Shown: piece after piece, positions 17,505 through 25,152 of the stretch | Numbering within the stretch: position 1 is the first letter of the stretch | How the letters are laid out: every line of letters starts with the position of its first letter | Source of the DNA: Streptomyces sp. SN-593 | GTDB lineage: Bacteria; Actinomycetota; Actinomycetes; Streptomycetales; Streptomycetaceae | Direction: 5' to 3' | Assembly (NCBI RefSeq): GCF_016756395.1 | Contig: NZ_AP018365.1 | Location: forward strand, 2,921,501 to 2,985,500 | DNA length: 64,000 nt | Notes under the pieces: generated by a model | What the model was told of the DNA's origin: nothing | Database searches by the model: none | The model's input: only the letters and a program-made list of their open reading frames with translations | Position numbers and translations under genes: made by a program

Positions 17505-17532
17505 TGGTCTGCACCAGACTTGGACTAGACCA
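17505..17532 (-). promoter_or_regulatory. chi direct repeats / DasR-type operator
   Basis: TGGTCTGCACCA (17505-17516) and TGGACTAGACCA (17521-17532), 16 bp apart, match the 12-bp TGGTCnAGACCT-type repeats of Streptomyces chitinase promoters and the DasR site core. They abut TTGACG (17504-17499, minus), which with TAACCA (17481-17476) at 17-bp spacing gives a promoter for the chitinase. Occupancy would block the -35. Confidence 0.7.
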
Positions 17533-17833
17533 ATTTGACGACGGCGGGGCATACCGCGACCGCCGGCGGACCCGGTGCGGGGGTCCGCCGGCGGCGGTGA
17601 CGAGGGCTTTAAGCCGCGCTTAAGTCGGACAGCGGCGGCCGCTCGCGGCGCGGACCACCGACCCGTCGGTAACCGGGCTTTAACCGGCGCGGACGGCAGG
17701 CGGGCAGCCCGGGACGGCGCGGGAGCGCTCCCCCGCTCCTTCGCAGGAGCACTCCCCCGCTCCCTTCGTAGGAAGGCTCCTCACGCCTCCGCGGAAAGGC
17801 TCTTCACGACTGCACGAATGCGCGGGAGGAGCC
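17533..17833. other. gap between chitinase promoter and LLM gene
   Basis: Roughly 300 bp with no credible gene. It contains two near copies of a cccccgctcc(c)ttcg element (17730-17770), and at 17781-17794 a copy of tcacgcctccgcgg, which is the 3' end of the LLM gene (17834-17847) including its stop. Confidence 0.5.
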
Positions 17834-18958
17834 TCACGCCTCCGCGGCGACGTCCTTCGGGAGGCCGTACGCGTCCGCGATCAGTTCGTACGAGCGCAGC
17901 CGCGCGGACGGCGTGTGCGCGTTGGCGGTGATCACCAGTTCGTCGGTGCCGGTGCGCTCCACCAGTTCGTCGAGCCCGGCGCGGACCGTCGCCGGGTCGC
18001 CGTGGATCACGTTTCCGAGCCAGGAGTCGACGAAGTCCCGCTCGACCGGGCTGAACTCGTACGCCGCCGCCTCGTCCGGGGTCGGCACCAGCCCGGGGCG
18101 GCCGGTGCGCAGCCGGAGCATGCTCAGCGCGCCGGTGAGCACCTGGCGGCGGGCCTCCTCCGGGTCCTCGGCCGCCAGCGCGGCCACGCCGATCGAGGCG
18201 TAGGGGCGGTCCAGGACCGCGGAGGGGCGGAACGACTCGCGGTAGAGCGCCAGCGCGGGCAGCGTGTTGGCGGCGGAGAAGTGGTGCGCGAAGGAGAAGG
18301 GCAGGCCGAGCGCCCCGGCCAGTTGCGCGCTGAAGCCGGAGGAGCCCAGCAGCCACACGCTCGGCCGGGCCCGGGACTGCACCCCGCCGGGCGCGCTGCC
18401 CTGGACCGGACCGGGGATGGCGTGGATGCGGGCGTACCGGTGGCCGTCGGGGAAGGTGTCGTCCAGGAACCGGGTCAGCTCGGCGAGCTGGCGCGGGAAG
18501 TCGTCGGCGCCTTCGTGCAGCGTCTCGGTGCGGCGCAGCGCGGCGGCGGTGGCGCCGTCGGTACCGGGGGCGCGGCCCAGGCCCAGGTCGATCCGGCCGG
18601 GCGCGAGCGCCTCCAGGGTGCCGAACTGCTCGGCGATCACCAGGGGCGCGTGGTTGGGCAGCATCACGCCGCCCGAGCCGAGCCGCAGGGTGCCGGTGTG
18701 GGCGGCGAGGTGGGCCAGGATCACCGCGGGCGAGGAGCTGGCCACGCCGGGCATCGAGTGGTGCTCGGCGACCCACATCCGGTGGTACCCGCGGGTCTCG
18801 GCGACCCGGGCGATCTCCACGCTGGTGCGCAGCGCGTCGGTGGCGGTGTACCCGCTGCCGACGGTGGCCAGATCCAGCACCGACAGGGGCACCGGCGCGC
18901 TCCCGCGGGCCGTCCCCCGGATACCGTGTCCCGGGTCGGGCAGGGTTGCGTCGGCCAC
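17834..18958 (-). CDS. LLM-class flavin-dependent monooxygenase (MsnO8-like)
   Basis: 374 residues, a bacterial-luciferase-fold oxidoreductase: [21 protein letters not shown] (N-terminal strand and helix), [16 protein letters not shown] (canonical EHH segment, about 62-77), [30 protein letters not shown], and [25 protein letters not shown]. Members use reduced FMN and O2 on diverse substrates; the target is unknown. The GTG at 18958 has GAGGAGG upstream. It stands alone, with a duplicated copy of its stop region 53 bp downstream. Confidence 0.88.
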   Translation of the reverse strand: MADATLPDPGHGIRGTARGSAPVPLSVLDLATVGSGYTATDALRTSVEIARVAETRGYHRMWVAEHHSMPGVASSSPAVILAHLAAHTGTLRLGSGGVMLPNHAPLVIAEQFGTLEALAPGRIDLGLGRAPGTDGATAAALRRTETLHEGADDFPRQLAELTRFLDDTFPDGHRYARIHAIPGPVQGSAPGGVQSRARPSVWLLGSSGFSAQLAGALGLPFSFAHHFSAANTLPALALYRESFRPSAVLDRPYASIGVAALAAEDPEEARRQVLTGALSMLRLRTGRPGLVPTPDEAAAYEFSPVERDFVDSWLGNVIHGDPATVRAGLDELVERTGTDELVITANAHTPSARLRSYELIADAYGLPKDVAAEA

Positions 18959-19357
18959 GGCGGGCGCCTCCTCGGTCGTCGGTCACCGCGCCCGCGGACC
19001 GGATCCGGCGGCGGGTCCGGCCCGCCGGGGCGAAGTGGGGTACGGGTCCGTCCCGTCCGCCGGGTGCAACCGGAGCGCGCACCCGCCTTATTCCCGCCTC
19101 CGCGCGCTCCCGCCGGGTCGGCCGGAAACAGCACTTGCAGATCAGCCACAAGAGGGCAATGACCATGACATATGCCAGCGTGGCGCCTTCCTGCGTATAC
19201 GGCCGTGGCCGGTGGGAATAGCTTTCAACCGCCTCTGCCCGAAAGCCCATTGGCGCTATCGTGGAGTACCGTCCCACCGCGGGTCAGCCCTTGACACTGA
19301 CCCATGACCAGCGGTCGGACCAGGCACGCAGACGGTCTTACCTTGCAGGGGGTCACC
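18959..19357. other. 399-bp intergenic region
   Basis: This lies between the LLM gene (-) and the IclR gene (+). It contains a possible 20-codon ORF (19159-19221) and a TTGACA hexamer at 19291-19296 on the plus strand, but no well-spaced -10 after it. Confidence 0.4.
19159..19221 (+). CDS. possible 20-residue peptide
   Basis: ATG at 19159 with GAGGG 5-6 nt upstream; the peptide begins MTMTYASVAPSCVYGRGRWE, containing Cys, Tyr and Arg. It lies upstream of the IclR gene in the same direction. It could be a leader peptide, but a chance ORF of this size is also plausible. Confidence 0.25.
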   Translation: MTMTYASVAPSCVYGRGRWE

Positions 19358-20116
19358 GTGGCGCTCGAACACCGACAGGTCGGACCGGGGGTGTACGCGG
19401 TCCAGTACGCACTGCGCGTACTGGAATCCGTGCACACGCACAACGACGGCGTCAGCGCCGAACAGCTCTCCCGCGAGATCGGCGTGCCCCTGGGCTATCT
19501 CAGCCAGGTGCTCTCGATGCTGCGCCGGGAACGCTACCTCGGATTCCTGCCCGGCGGCGGATACGTGGTCGGCGAGTCCCTGGTGCTGCTCGGCGCCCCC
19601 AACCGCGACCTCGCGCTCGCCGAGAAGCTCAAGGTGATCCTCAAGGAGCTGCGCGACGAGGTCGACGCCGCCGTCTACTTCAGCCGGTACGACGACGGCG
19701 AGGTGCGGATCATCGACTTCGCCGACGGCCCCAACGCGCCGAAGGTCAACGAGTGGGTCGACTTCCGCTCCGCCGCCCACGCCAGCGCGGTCGGCAAGTG
19801 CCTGCTCGCCCAGCTCGACCACGACGGCCGCCGCGAGCACCTGTCCCGGCACCGCCCGGCCCGCCTCACCTCGCGCACCGAGATCGACGACCGCGTGCTG
19901 CTCACCAAGCTGGAGCGGCAGCCCGCCAGCGTCCCCACCCTCGACCTCCAGGAGTACGCGGTCGGCACCGTCTGCGCGGCGATCCCGGTCACCATCGGCA
20001 GCACCGTCGCGTGCCTGGCGCTGTCCATGCCCTACGCCCAGGCGCACCGGCTGCGGCCGGCCGTGGACACCCTGCACGAACGGGCCGCCCCGGTACTGCT
20101 GAGCATGAGCATCTGA
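19358..20116 (+). CDS. IclR-family transcriptional regulator
   Basis: 252 residues from the GTG at 19358 (GCAGGGGG upstream; an ATG at 19304 lacks one). N-terminal winged helix-turn-helix (GVSAEQLSREIGVPLGYLSQ) and a C-terminal IclR effector domain, with the conserved AHASAVGKCLLAQL segment and a late GTVCAAIPVTIGSTVACLALSMP strand pair. The effector is unknown. It reads toward the second tRNA-Lys and has no catabolic neighbour, so its target is not obvious from context. Confidence 0.88.
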   Translation: MALEHRQVGPGVYAVQYALRVLESVHTHNDGVSAEQLSREIGVPLGYLSQVLSMLRRERYLGFLPGGGYVVGESLVLLGAPNRDLALAEKLKVILKELRDEVDAAVYFSRYDDGEVRIIDFADGPNAPKVNEWVDFRSAAHASAVGKCLLAQLDHDGRREHLSRHRPARLTSRTEIDDRVLLTKLERQPASVPTLDLQEYAVGTVCAAIPVTIGSTVACLALSMPYAQAHRLRPAVDTLHERAAPVLLSMSI

Positions 20117-20162
20117 TTTTCTCCGCGGGGCCGCGATGCGGTACTGTTTTCCACGTCAGCAG

Positions 20163-20236
20163 GCGCCGCTAGCTCAGTTGGTTAGAGCAGCTGACTCTTA
20201 ATCAGCGGGTCCGGGGTTCGAGTCCCTGGCGGCGCA
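20163..20236 (+). tRNA. tRNA-Lys (CTT), copy 2
   Basis: Identical over all 74 nt to the copy at 8098-8171, including anticodon CTT, and also in 10 nt upstream (acgtcagcag) and 1 nt downstream. Flanks then diverge completely. Confidence 0.95.
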
Positions 20237-20287
20237 CATGACGCAGGAGGTCTGGGTCCCGACCGGTCGGAAACGACGGGTCGGGGG

Positions 20288-21556
20288 TCAGACCTTCTCC
20301 GCTTTCCCGGCCCGCTCGGCCGTCCCGACCGCGGGGCCCCGCGGCTCCACCGCGTGCGCGGCGCCCACCAGGCGGTCCCGCCCCGCGCCGTAGCCGAAAC
20401 CGGCCATGGCGGCGTTCAGCGCGACCAGCAGCAGGAGCGAGGCGGTCCAGCCGCCGGTGGCGTCGTGCAGGATGCCGAGCAGCAGGGGGCCGGCCGCCGC
20501 GACGAGATAGCCGACGGACTGCGCCATCCCGGCCAGGGCGGCGACCTCTCCCGGACCGGTCGCGCGCTGCGACTGGAAGGTCAGCGCGAGCACCAGGCAG
20601 ACACCGCCGCCGAGCCCCAGCAGGACGCAGGCCAAGACCGGCAGCCCCGGCGCGGCGAGCAGCACCGCGAAACCGCCCGCCACCAGCACGGACGCGGCCG
20701 CGGCGACCCACCGCTGGTCCTGGCGGCCCCGGGTGACCAAGGGCAGCAGCAGGGCGGCCGCCAGCGCGACGACCTGGTAGAAGAAGAGCATCCAGCCGGC
20801 GCCGGTGGTGCTCATCCCCTGGTGGGCGAGGATGCTCGGCAGCCAGGCGACGACCGTGTAGAAGCCGAGCGACTGCAGGCCCATGAAGAAGCTGACCTGC
20901 CACGCGAGCCACGAGCGCCACGGCGCCGGGCTGGGCGAGGTGCCGGCGGTGGCCGCCGGCCGGTCGCCGCGCGCCCGCGGCAGCCACACGGCCAGCGCGA
21001 CGACAGCCACGACCAGCCCCCAGGCCAGCGACGTCCGCCACCCGCCGGGCACCGCGCCGGCCAGCGGCACGGAGATGCCCGAGGACACCGCCGCGACCAG
21101 GCCCATCACCGTGACGTAGAGGGAGCTGACCGCGTGGATGCGGGCCGGCGGGACGCGCTGCCGGATGATCGACGGCAGCAGTACGTTGCCGAAGGCGACG
21201 GCGGCGGACAGCACCGCGGTACCGGCGAACAGGCACGCGGTCGAGGGCAGGGACCGCACGACGGTGCCCGCGGCGAGGGACGCCAGGGACGCCACCAGGA
21301 CGCGGGCCGGGCCGAAGCGGTGCGCCACCCGCCCCACGAACGGGGAGGTCACGGCGAACGCGAGCAACGGCAGCGTGCCGAGCACGCCGCCCCAGCTCGC
21401 CGCCAGGCCGGTGGAGTGCTCGATGTCCGGCAGCAGTGTGCCGACACCGGTGAGCGTCGCGCGCAGGTTCGCGGCCACCAGCAGGATCGCGACGACCAGG
21501 CCGGTGCCGACCGCGGCCGGCGCGGGCGCCGTCCGGGTCGTGGCGGTGCGGCTCAT
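20288..21556 (-). CDS. MFS transporter (CynX/NimT-like)
   Basis: 422 residues, 12 predicted transmembrane helices, with the NLRATLTGVGTLLPDIE N-terminal motif characteristic of CynX/NimT cyanate/2-nitroimidazole-type major facilitator members, and VGRVAHRFGPARVL as the loop 2-3 signature. The ATG overlaps the stop of the upstream GntR gene by 4 bp (ATGA), so the two are translationally coupled and the regulator likely controls this efflux or uptake protein. The C-terminal 30 residues are polar and unstructured. Confidence 0.9.
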   Translation of the reverse strand: MSRTATTRTAPAPAAVGTGLVVAILLVAANLRATLTGVGTLLPDIEHSTGLAASWGGVLGTLPLLAFAVTSPFVGRVAHRFGPARVLVASLASLAAGTVVRSLPSTACLFAGTAVLSAAVAFGNVLLPSIIRQRVPPARIHAVSSLYVTVMGLVAAVSSGISVPLAGAVPGGWRTSLAWGLVVAVVALAVWLPRARGDRPAATAGTSPSPAPWRSWLAWQVSFFMGLQSLGFYTVVAWLPSILAHQGMSTTGAGWMLFFYQVVALAAALLLPLVTRGRQDQRWVAAAASVLVAGGFAVLLAAPGLPVLACVLLGLGGGVCLVLALTFQSQRATGPGEVAALAGMAQSVGYLVAAAGPLLLGILHDATGGWTASLLLLVALNAAMAGFGYGAGRDRLVGAAHAVEPRGPAVGTAERAGKAEKV

Positions 21557-22251
21557 CGGTTTCCCTCCTCTTCGTGGCCGGCGTGGTTCAGTGCCACGAT
21601 CCGCGCGGCGGCGTGGCGGGCTCCGGTCTCGTCGCGGGCCTCGATCGCGGCGACCAGGTCCTGGTGCAGCCGGGCGTGCGCGGCGAGCACGCCCGTGTCG
21701 AACGGCTGGCCGACCAGCGACGCGGTGATGGCGTGGCCGAGGTGGTCGTAGACCTCGGCGAGCAGCGGGTTGCCGCCCGCCCGTACGACCGCCTGGTGGA
21801 ACCGGCCGTCGACCTCCGCCATCTCCTCCGCCGTACCGCCCTGGCCGGCGCCGTCCGCCTCCTCCAGCAGGGCGCGCAGTCCGACCAGGTCGTCGGTGCC
21901 GCGCCGGGCCGCGGCCAGGCCGGCCGCGTACTCCTCCAGCACGGCCCGCAGTTCCAGCACGTCGTCGCGCGGCGAGGACGCGGCCCGGCGTACCAGTACG
22001 GCCTCCAGCTCGCTGGCCGCCCGCACGTAGGTGCCGTCGCCGGCCCTGGCCTCCAGCAGCCCGAGGTGGGTCAGCGCGCCCAGCGCCTCGCGCAGCGTCG
22101 TCCGGCTGACGCCGAGCCGCTCGACCAGTTCGTGCTCGGACGGCAGCCGCGTCCCGACCGGCCACTGGCCGGTGGTGATGTGCTCGCGCAGGCTTTCCAC
22201 CAACTGTGCGGACAGGCTCGCCTTCCGCTGCGGTGCTCGTAGATCAACCAT
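21553..22251 (-). CDS. GntR-family (FadR subfamily) regulator
   Basis: 232 residues from the ATG at 22251. N-terminal winged HTH (LRAPQRKASLSAQLVESLREHITTGQWPVGTRLPSEHELVERLGVSRTTLREAL pattern) and an all-helical FCD effector domain (about 90-225) with the metal-ligand pattern in EVDGRFHQAV and ARLHQDLVAAI. First gene of the GntR-MFS operon. TAGCGT lies 7 nt before the ATG, so the message is probably leaderless, and a palindrome overlies the promoter, suggesting autorepression. Confidence 0.9.
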   Translation of the reverse strand: MVDLRAPQRKASLSAQLVESLREHITTGQWPVGTRLPSEHELVERLGVSRTTLREALGALTHLGLLEARAGDGTYVRAASELEAVLVRRAASSPRDDVLELRAVLEEYAAGLAAARRGTDDLVGLRALLEEADGAGQGGTAEEMAEVDGRFHQAVVRAGGNPLLAEVYDHLGHAITASLVGQPFDTGVLAAHARLHQDLVAAIEARDETGARHAAARIVALNHAGHEEEGNR

Positions 22252-22282
22252 GGCGCCTACGCTACAACAAATGTCAGACATT
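22252..22282 (-). promoter_or_regulatory. GntR promoter and operator
   Basis: The perfect palindrome AATGTC-n-GACATT (22270-22282) sits immediately upstream of TAGCGT (22264-22259, minus), which is followed after 7 nt by the ATG. FadR-type proteins bind such short inverted repeats; occupancy would block polymerase. Confidence 0.65.
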
Positions 22283-22390
22283 CATATGTGTGAGGGGCCT
22301 CACGAAGGTGCGGCCCCGTGCGGCACGGCGGGCAGCGGTGGGCCGGCCCGGCTCAGGAGGGGGGTGCGGCCCGGCGTGCGGGCGGGACCA

Positions 22391-22470
22391 GGGGGCGGGC
22401 CGGACCGGGTGGGCGGGCCGGACCGGGGGCGGGCCGGACCGGGGGCGGGGCGGATCGGGGGCGGGGCGGA
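22391..22470. repeat. five degenerate 16-17 bp G-rich tandem units
   Basis: Repeats of ggcgggccggaccggg decaying into gcggggcggatcgggg, running up to the stop of the pentapeptide gene. No gene is visible in this 219-bp interval after the GntR start. Confidence 0.7.
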
Positions 22471-23316
22471 TCAGGACCAGTGCGCCGGGCGGTCCAGGCC
22501 GGGGCCGGTGCGGGTGCGGGCGTCGCCGCGTGCCGCGTTCACCTGGGACTGGGTGAGGAACAGCGCGCCGGTCAGGTCGGCGCCCCGCAGGTCCGCGTCC
22601 CGCAGGTCCGCGCCGATCAGGTCGGCCAGCCTCAGGTCGGCGCCCCGCAGGTCGGCCGCGATCAGGCAGGCGCCGCGGAAGTCGGTGCCCCGCAGGTCGG
22701 CGCCGCGCAGTCGGGCGCCGAGCAGGTCCGCGCCGCGCCGGACGGCCCGGCGGCGCGCGCCCGGGCCGGGCGCCCTGACCAGCTCGCTCGCCCGCAGCAG
22801 CAGCGGGTTGACCGCGGCGCGCTCGGCGTCGAGGTCGAGCGCGGCCAGGGCGGCCGGGTCGAGCCCGGTCAGCGCGCGGACCCGGGCCAGCTCGCGGTCG
22901 GCGGCCGGGTGCAGTTCCGCGGCGGCGGGCCGCTCGCGCACCTCGGTGAGGTAGGCCAGCAGCTCGTGCAGTTGGCGCATCCGCGGCAGCGCGGCGAACA
23001 TGGCCCGGCCGCCGTCCTCGGCCCCGCGCCAGTCCCGGCCGCCGAAGGTGACCTGGGACAGGTGCTGGCCGGCGCCGAAGCAGTCGTAGACGGTGCAACC
23101 GCGGTAGCCCTCGGCGCGCAGCCGGGTGTGGATGCCGCAGCGGTGGTCCGCGCCGAGGTGGCGGCACGGCTCGCCGGAGTCCTTGTCGGCGGCGAAGTCG
23201 GCGGAGCGGGTGAAGGCGAGGGCCACGCAGCACAGGCCGAAGCAGTTCCCGCAGTCCGCCCGCAACCGCGCCCGCTCTCCGCCGGGCCGGCCCAGCGGGA
23301 CCTCCACCGCGCTCAC
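22471..23316 (-). CDS. cysteine-cluster / pentapeptide-repeat protein
   Basis: 281 residues from the GTG at 23316 (GAGGGG upstream; an ATG at 23379 is the alternative). N-terminal half: a Cys-rich module CGNCFGLCC, then C-x7-C and C-x6-C-like pairs ending DCFGAGQ, similar to YkgJ-type metal-binding cysteine clusters. C-terminal quarter: about a dozen pentapeptide repeats of the A(D/N)LRG form ([21 protein letters not shown] onward), which fold as a right-handed quadrilateral beta-helix. Pentapeptide proteins such as MfpA mimic DNA and bind gyrase, but others have no known role. A Zn or Fe-S centre attached to a beta-helix is the visible architecture; function unassigned. The gene is monocistronic. 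Confidence 0.8.
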   Translation of the reverse strand: MSAVEVPLGRPGGERARLRADCGNCFGLCCVALAFTRSADFAADKDSGEPCRHLGADHRCGIHTRLRAEGYRGCTVYDCFGAGQHLSQVTFGGRDWRGAEDGGRAMFAALPRMRQLHELLAYLTEVRERPAAAELHPAADRELARVRALTGLDPAALAALDLDAERAAVNPLLLRASELVRAPGPGARRRAVRRGADLLGARLRGADLRGTDFRGACLIAADLRGADLRLADLIGADLRDADLRGADLTGALFLTQSQVNAARGDARTRTGPGLDRPAHWS

Positions 23317-23665
23317 CCGCGCCCCCTCGTGCACGCTGTTCCTCCGGGCCGGCCGGATCGGCTCCCGCCCGCGGTCCATGGTGCCCTACGTCCCCGGCGC
23401 CGCCCGGTCCGCCCCCGCCCCGCCCGGGGGCCCGTGCCGGAGGGGCGCGGAGGCCACCGGGAGAACCGGCGCCGGCCGGGAGGTTTACGGACCGGGCGGG
23501 GTGGGGTATCGCTCGCCACCAGGTTGCACGCGTGCGCGATGCTGGGGAACGTTGGAGGTGTTCGGAGCGTTCCTGGTCATGGCAGTGCCGGTCCCGACCG
23601 GTTTTTGTCCGTGGCGTGGGAGGCGCGCGGCTGACGCGGCCGGGAAGGCCAGATAGGTACCCCAT
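23317..23665. other. 349-bp intergenic region with possible ECF promoter
   Basis: GGAAC (23546-23550) with CGTT 17 nt later (23568-23571) fits an ECF-sigma -35/-10 pattern reading toward the phosphatase gene. The same stretch is an inverted repeat, ggaacg...cgttcc. No coding region is seen. Confidence 0.35.
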
Positions 23666-25030
23666 GTGAAGAACGCCTGGATGCGAGCCGTGCAGCGGCT
23701 GGAGACCGACTACCTCTCCCGCATGGGTATGTCCCTGCCGCTCCTGGCTCTGGCCCTGGTCACGCTGGCCGACCTGTCCGCCGGCCGGGACCACTACCTG
23801 ACCCCCGGCATCATCGTGGCGCCCCCGCTCGCCGCCATCACCGTGACGTGGAAGCGGACCCTGTTCATCTGCGTGCTCGGCGCCACCGTCCAGGCCGCGC
23901 TGTCGCCGTACGACGGCATCACCCACATCCGCAACCACGACGTCCTGGTCGGCCAGCTCATCTCCTACTGCCTGGTCAGCCTCTTCAGCGTCTACATCGC
24001 GTGGCGGCGGGAGACCGGCGCGAAGGCGTTCAGCGCGATCACCTCCGTCGCCGAGGCCGCCCAGCACGCCCTGATGCGCCCGCCGGCGCCGCGCGTCGGC
24101 ACGATCCGGCTCGCGGTGCGGTACGTCTCCGCCGCCGACGCCGCGCAGATCGGCGGCGACCTGTACGCCGTGCTGGACACCCCGCACGGGGTGCGCGCCC
24201 TGATCGGCGACGTCCGCGGCAAGGGGCTGGCCGCCGTGCAGACCTCGGCGGTGGTGCTCGGCGCGTTCCGCGAGGCGGCGTACGACGAGGGCGGGCTCGA
24301 CACGGTCGCCGCGCGGGTCGACACGAGCGTGGCGCGGCACGTCGACACCGGGGACTTCATCACCGCGCTCTTCGCCCAGTTCGACAAGCCGGACAGCGTG
24401 GAACTACTGCACTACGGCCACGTGGCGCCGCTGCGGGTGTCCCGCGACGGCACCGTGGAGACGCTGGAACCGGTCGACCCGTGGGTGCCGCTCGGGCTCG
24501 CCGACATGGTCGGGGCGGGCGGCGCGGTGCGGGAGTCCCCCGCGCCGCCGACAGGGCCGGGCGCGCCGGGGGCCCGGGCCGTGTCCGGGCCGGTGCCAGG
24601 GACCGCGCCCGCGTCAGGGACCGGGCCAGGGCCGTATCCGGTGGCGTCACCCGAGTCCGCGCCCGCGCCCGCGCACGAGTTCGCGGCAGGCGGCCCGCCG
24701 CGGTCCGCGGCCGCCGACGTGGCCGCGCTGGCGGCGCGCGGGCCCTCGCCCTGGCGGGTGCCGCTGCTGCCCGGGGACATCCTCGTGCTGTGCACCGACG
24801 GCGTGATCGAGGCGCGCAACCCCCGAGACAACACCTTCTACCCGCTCGCCCAGCGGGTCGGCCCGCTCGTCGCCGGCTGCGGCCACGACCTGGACAGCGC
24901 CGTGGAGCGCGTCTACGCGGACCTGCTGGAGCACGCCGGCGGCTCCCTCTCCGACGACGTCGTCCTCCTGCTCCTCGCCCCCATTCCCCGCCCCCTGCCC
25001 ACCCACCCCCAGGACCCGCCGCTGTACTAG
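23666..25030 (+). CDS. membrane SpoIIE-type PP2C phosphatase
   Basis: 454 residues. Three to four membrane spans (about 20-115) with little extracytoplasmic sequence, then a PPM/SpoIIE serine phosphatase domain (about 155-440). Metal-binding motifs: IGGDLYAVL (Asp), IGDVRGKG (Asp) and TDGVIEAR (Asp). The catalytic domain is interrupted by a Pro/Ala/Gly-rich insertion of about 70 residues between GLADMVGAG and the ALAARGPSPWRV segment. Such proteins dephosphorylate anti-sigma-factor antagonists in stress or development circuits; no antagonist or anti-sigma gene is adjacent. The GTG at 23666 is uncertain; ATG at 23681 is an alternative. Confidence 0.85.
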   Translation: MKNAWMRAVQRLETDYLSRMGMSLPLLALALVTLADLSAGRDHYLTPGIIVAPPLAAITVTWKRTLFICVLGATVQAALSPYDGITHIRNHDVLVGQLISYCLVSLFSVYIAWRRETGAKAFSAITSVAEAAQHALMRPPAPRVGTIRLAVRYVSAADAAQIGGDLYAVLDTPHGVRALIGDVRGKGLAAVQTSAVVLGAFREAAYDEGGLDTVAARVDTSVARHVDTGDFITALFAQFDKPDSVELLHYGHVAPLRVSRDGTVETLEPVDPWVPLGLADMVGAGGAVRESPAPPTGPGAPGARAVSGPVPGTAPASGTGPGPYPVASPESAPAPAHEFAAGGPPRSAAADVAALAARGPSPWRVPLLPGDILVLCTDGVIEARNPRDNTFYPLAQRVGPLVAGCGHDLDSAVERVYADLLEHAGGSLSDDVVLLLLAPIPRPLPTHPQDPPLY

Positions 25031-25107
25031 CGAGCTCGTGCAACGGTTTGGTCCGGCGCCCCGGGGCGCCCCCGGACAAGGGCCCGAGGGGCATCGGACA
25101 GGGGCCC

Positions 25108-25152
25108 GGGTCAGGGCGCTCGGGTCAGGGGCGCTCGGGTCAGGGGCGTTCG
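25108..25152. repeat. tandem copies of a gene 3' end
   Basis: The 15-bp unit cgcccctgacccgag (minus strand), which contains the stop codon of the FAD/4Fe-4S dehydrogenase gene, is repeated about three times head to tail. Confidence 0.65.

Noticed and set aside
19291..19296. TTGACA as a defined IclR promoter
   Set aside because: No acceptable -10 hexamer occurs at 16-19 nt from it, so it is recorded only as a possible element.
8098..20236. Possible integrative element between the two tRNA-Lys genes
   Set aside because: No integrase, excisionase or relaxase gene is in the interval and the repeats are whole tRNAs, not a tRNA 3' end with an attachment core. Kept only as a recombination hypothesis.
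22391..22470. Tandem repeats as a CRISPR array
   Set aside because: Units are directly adjacent with no unique spacers and are degenerate G/C runs.
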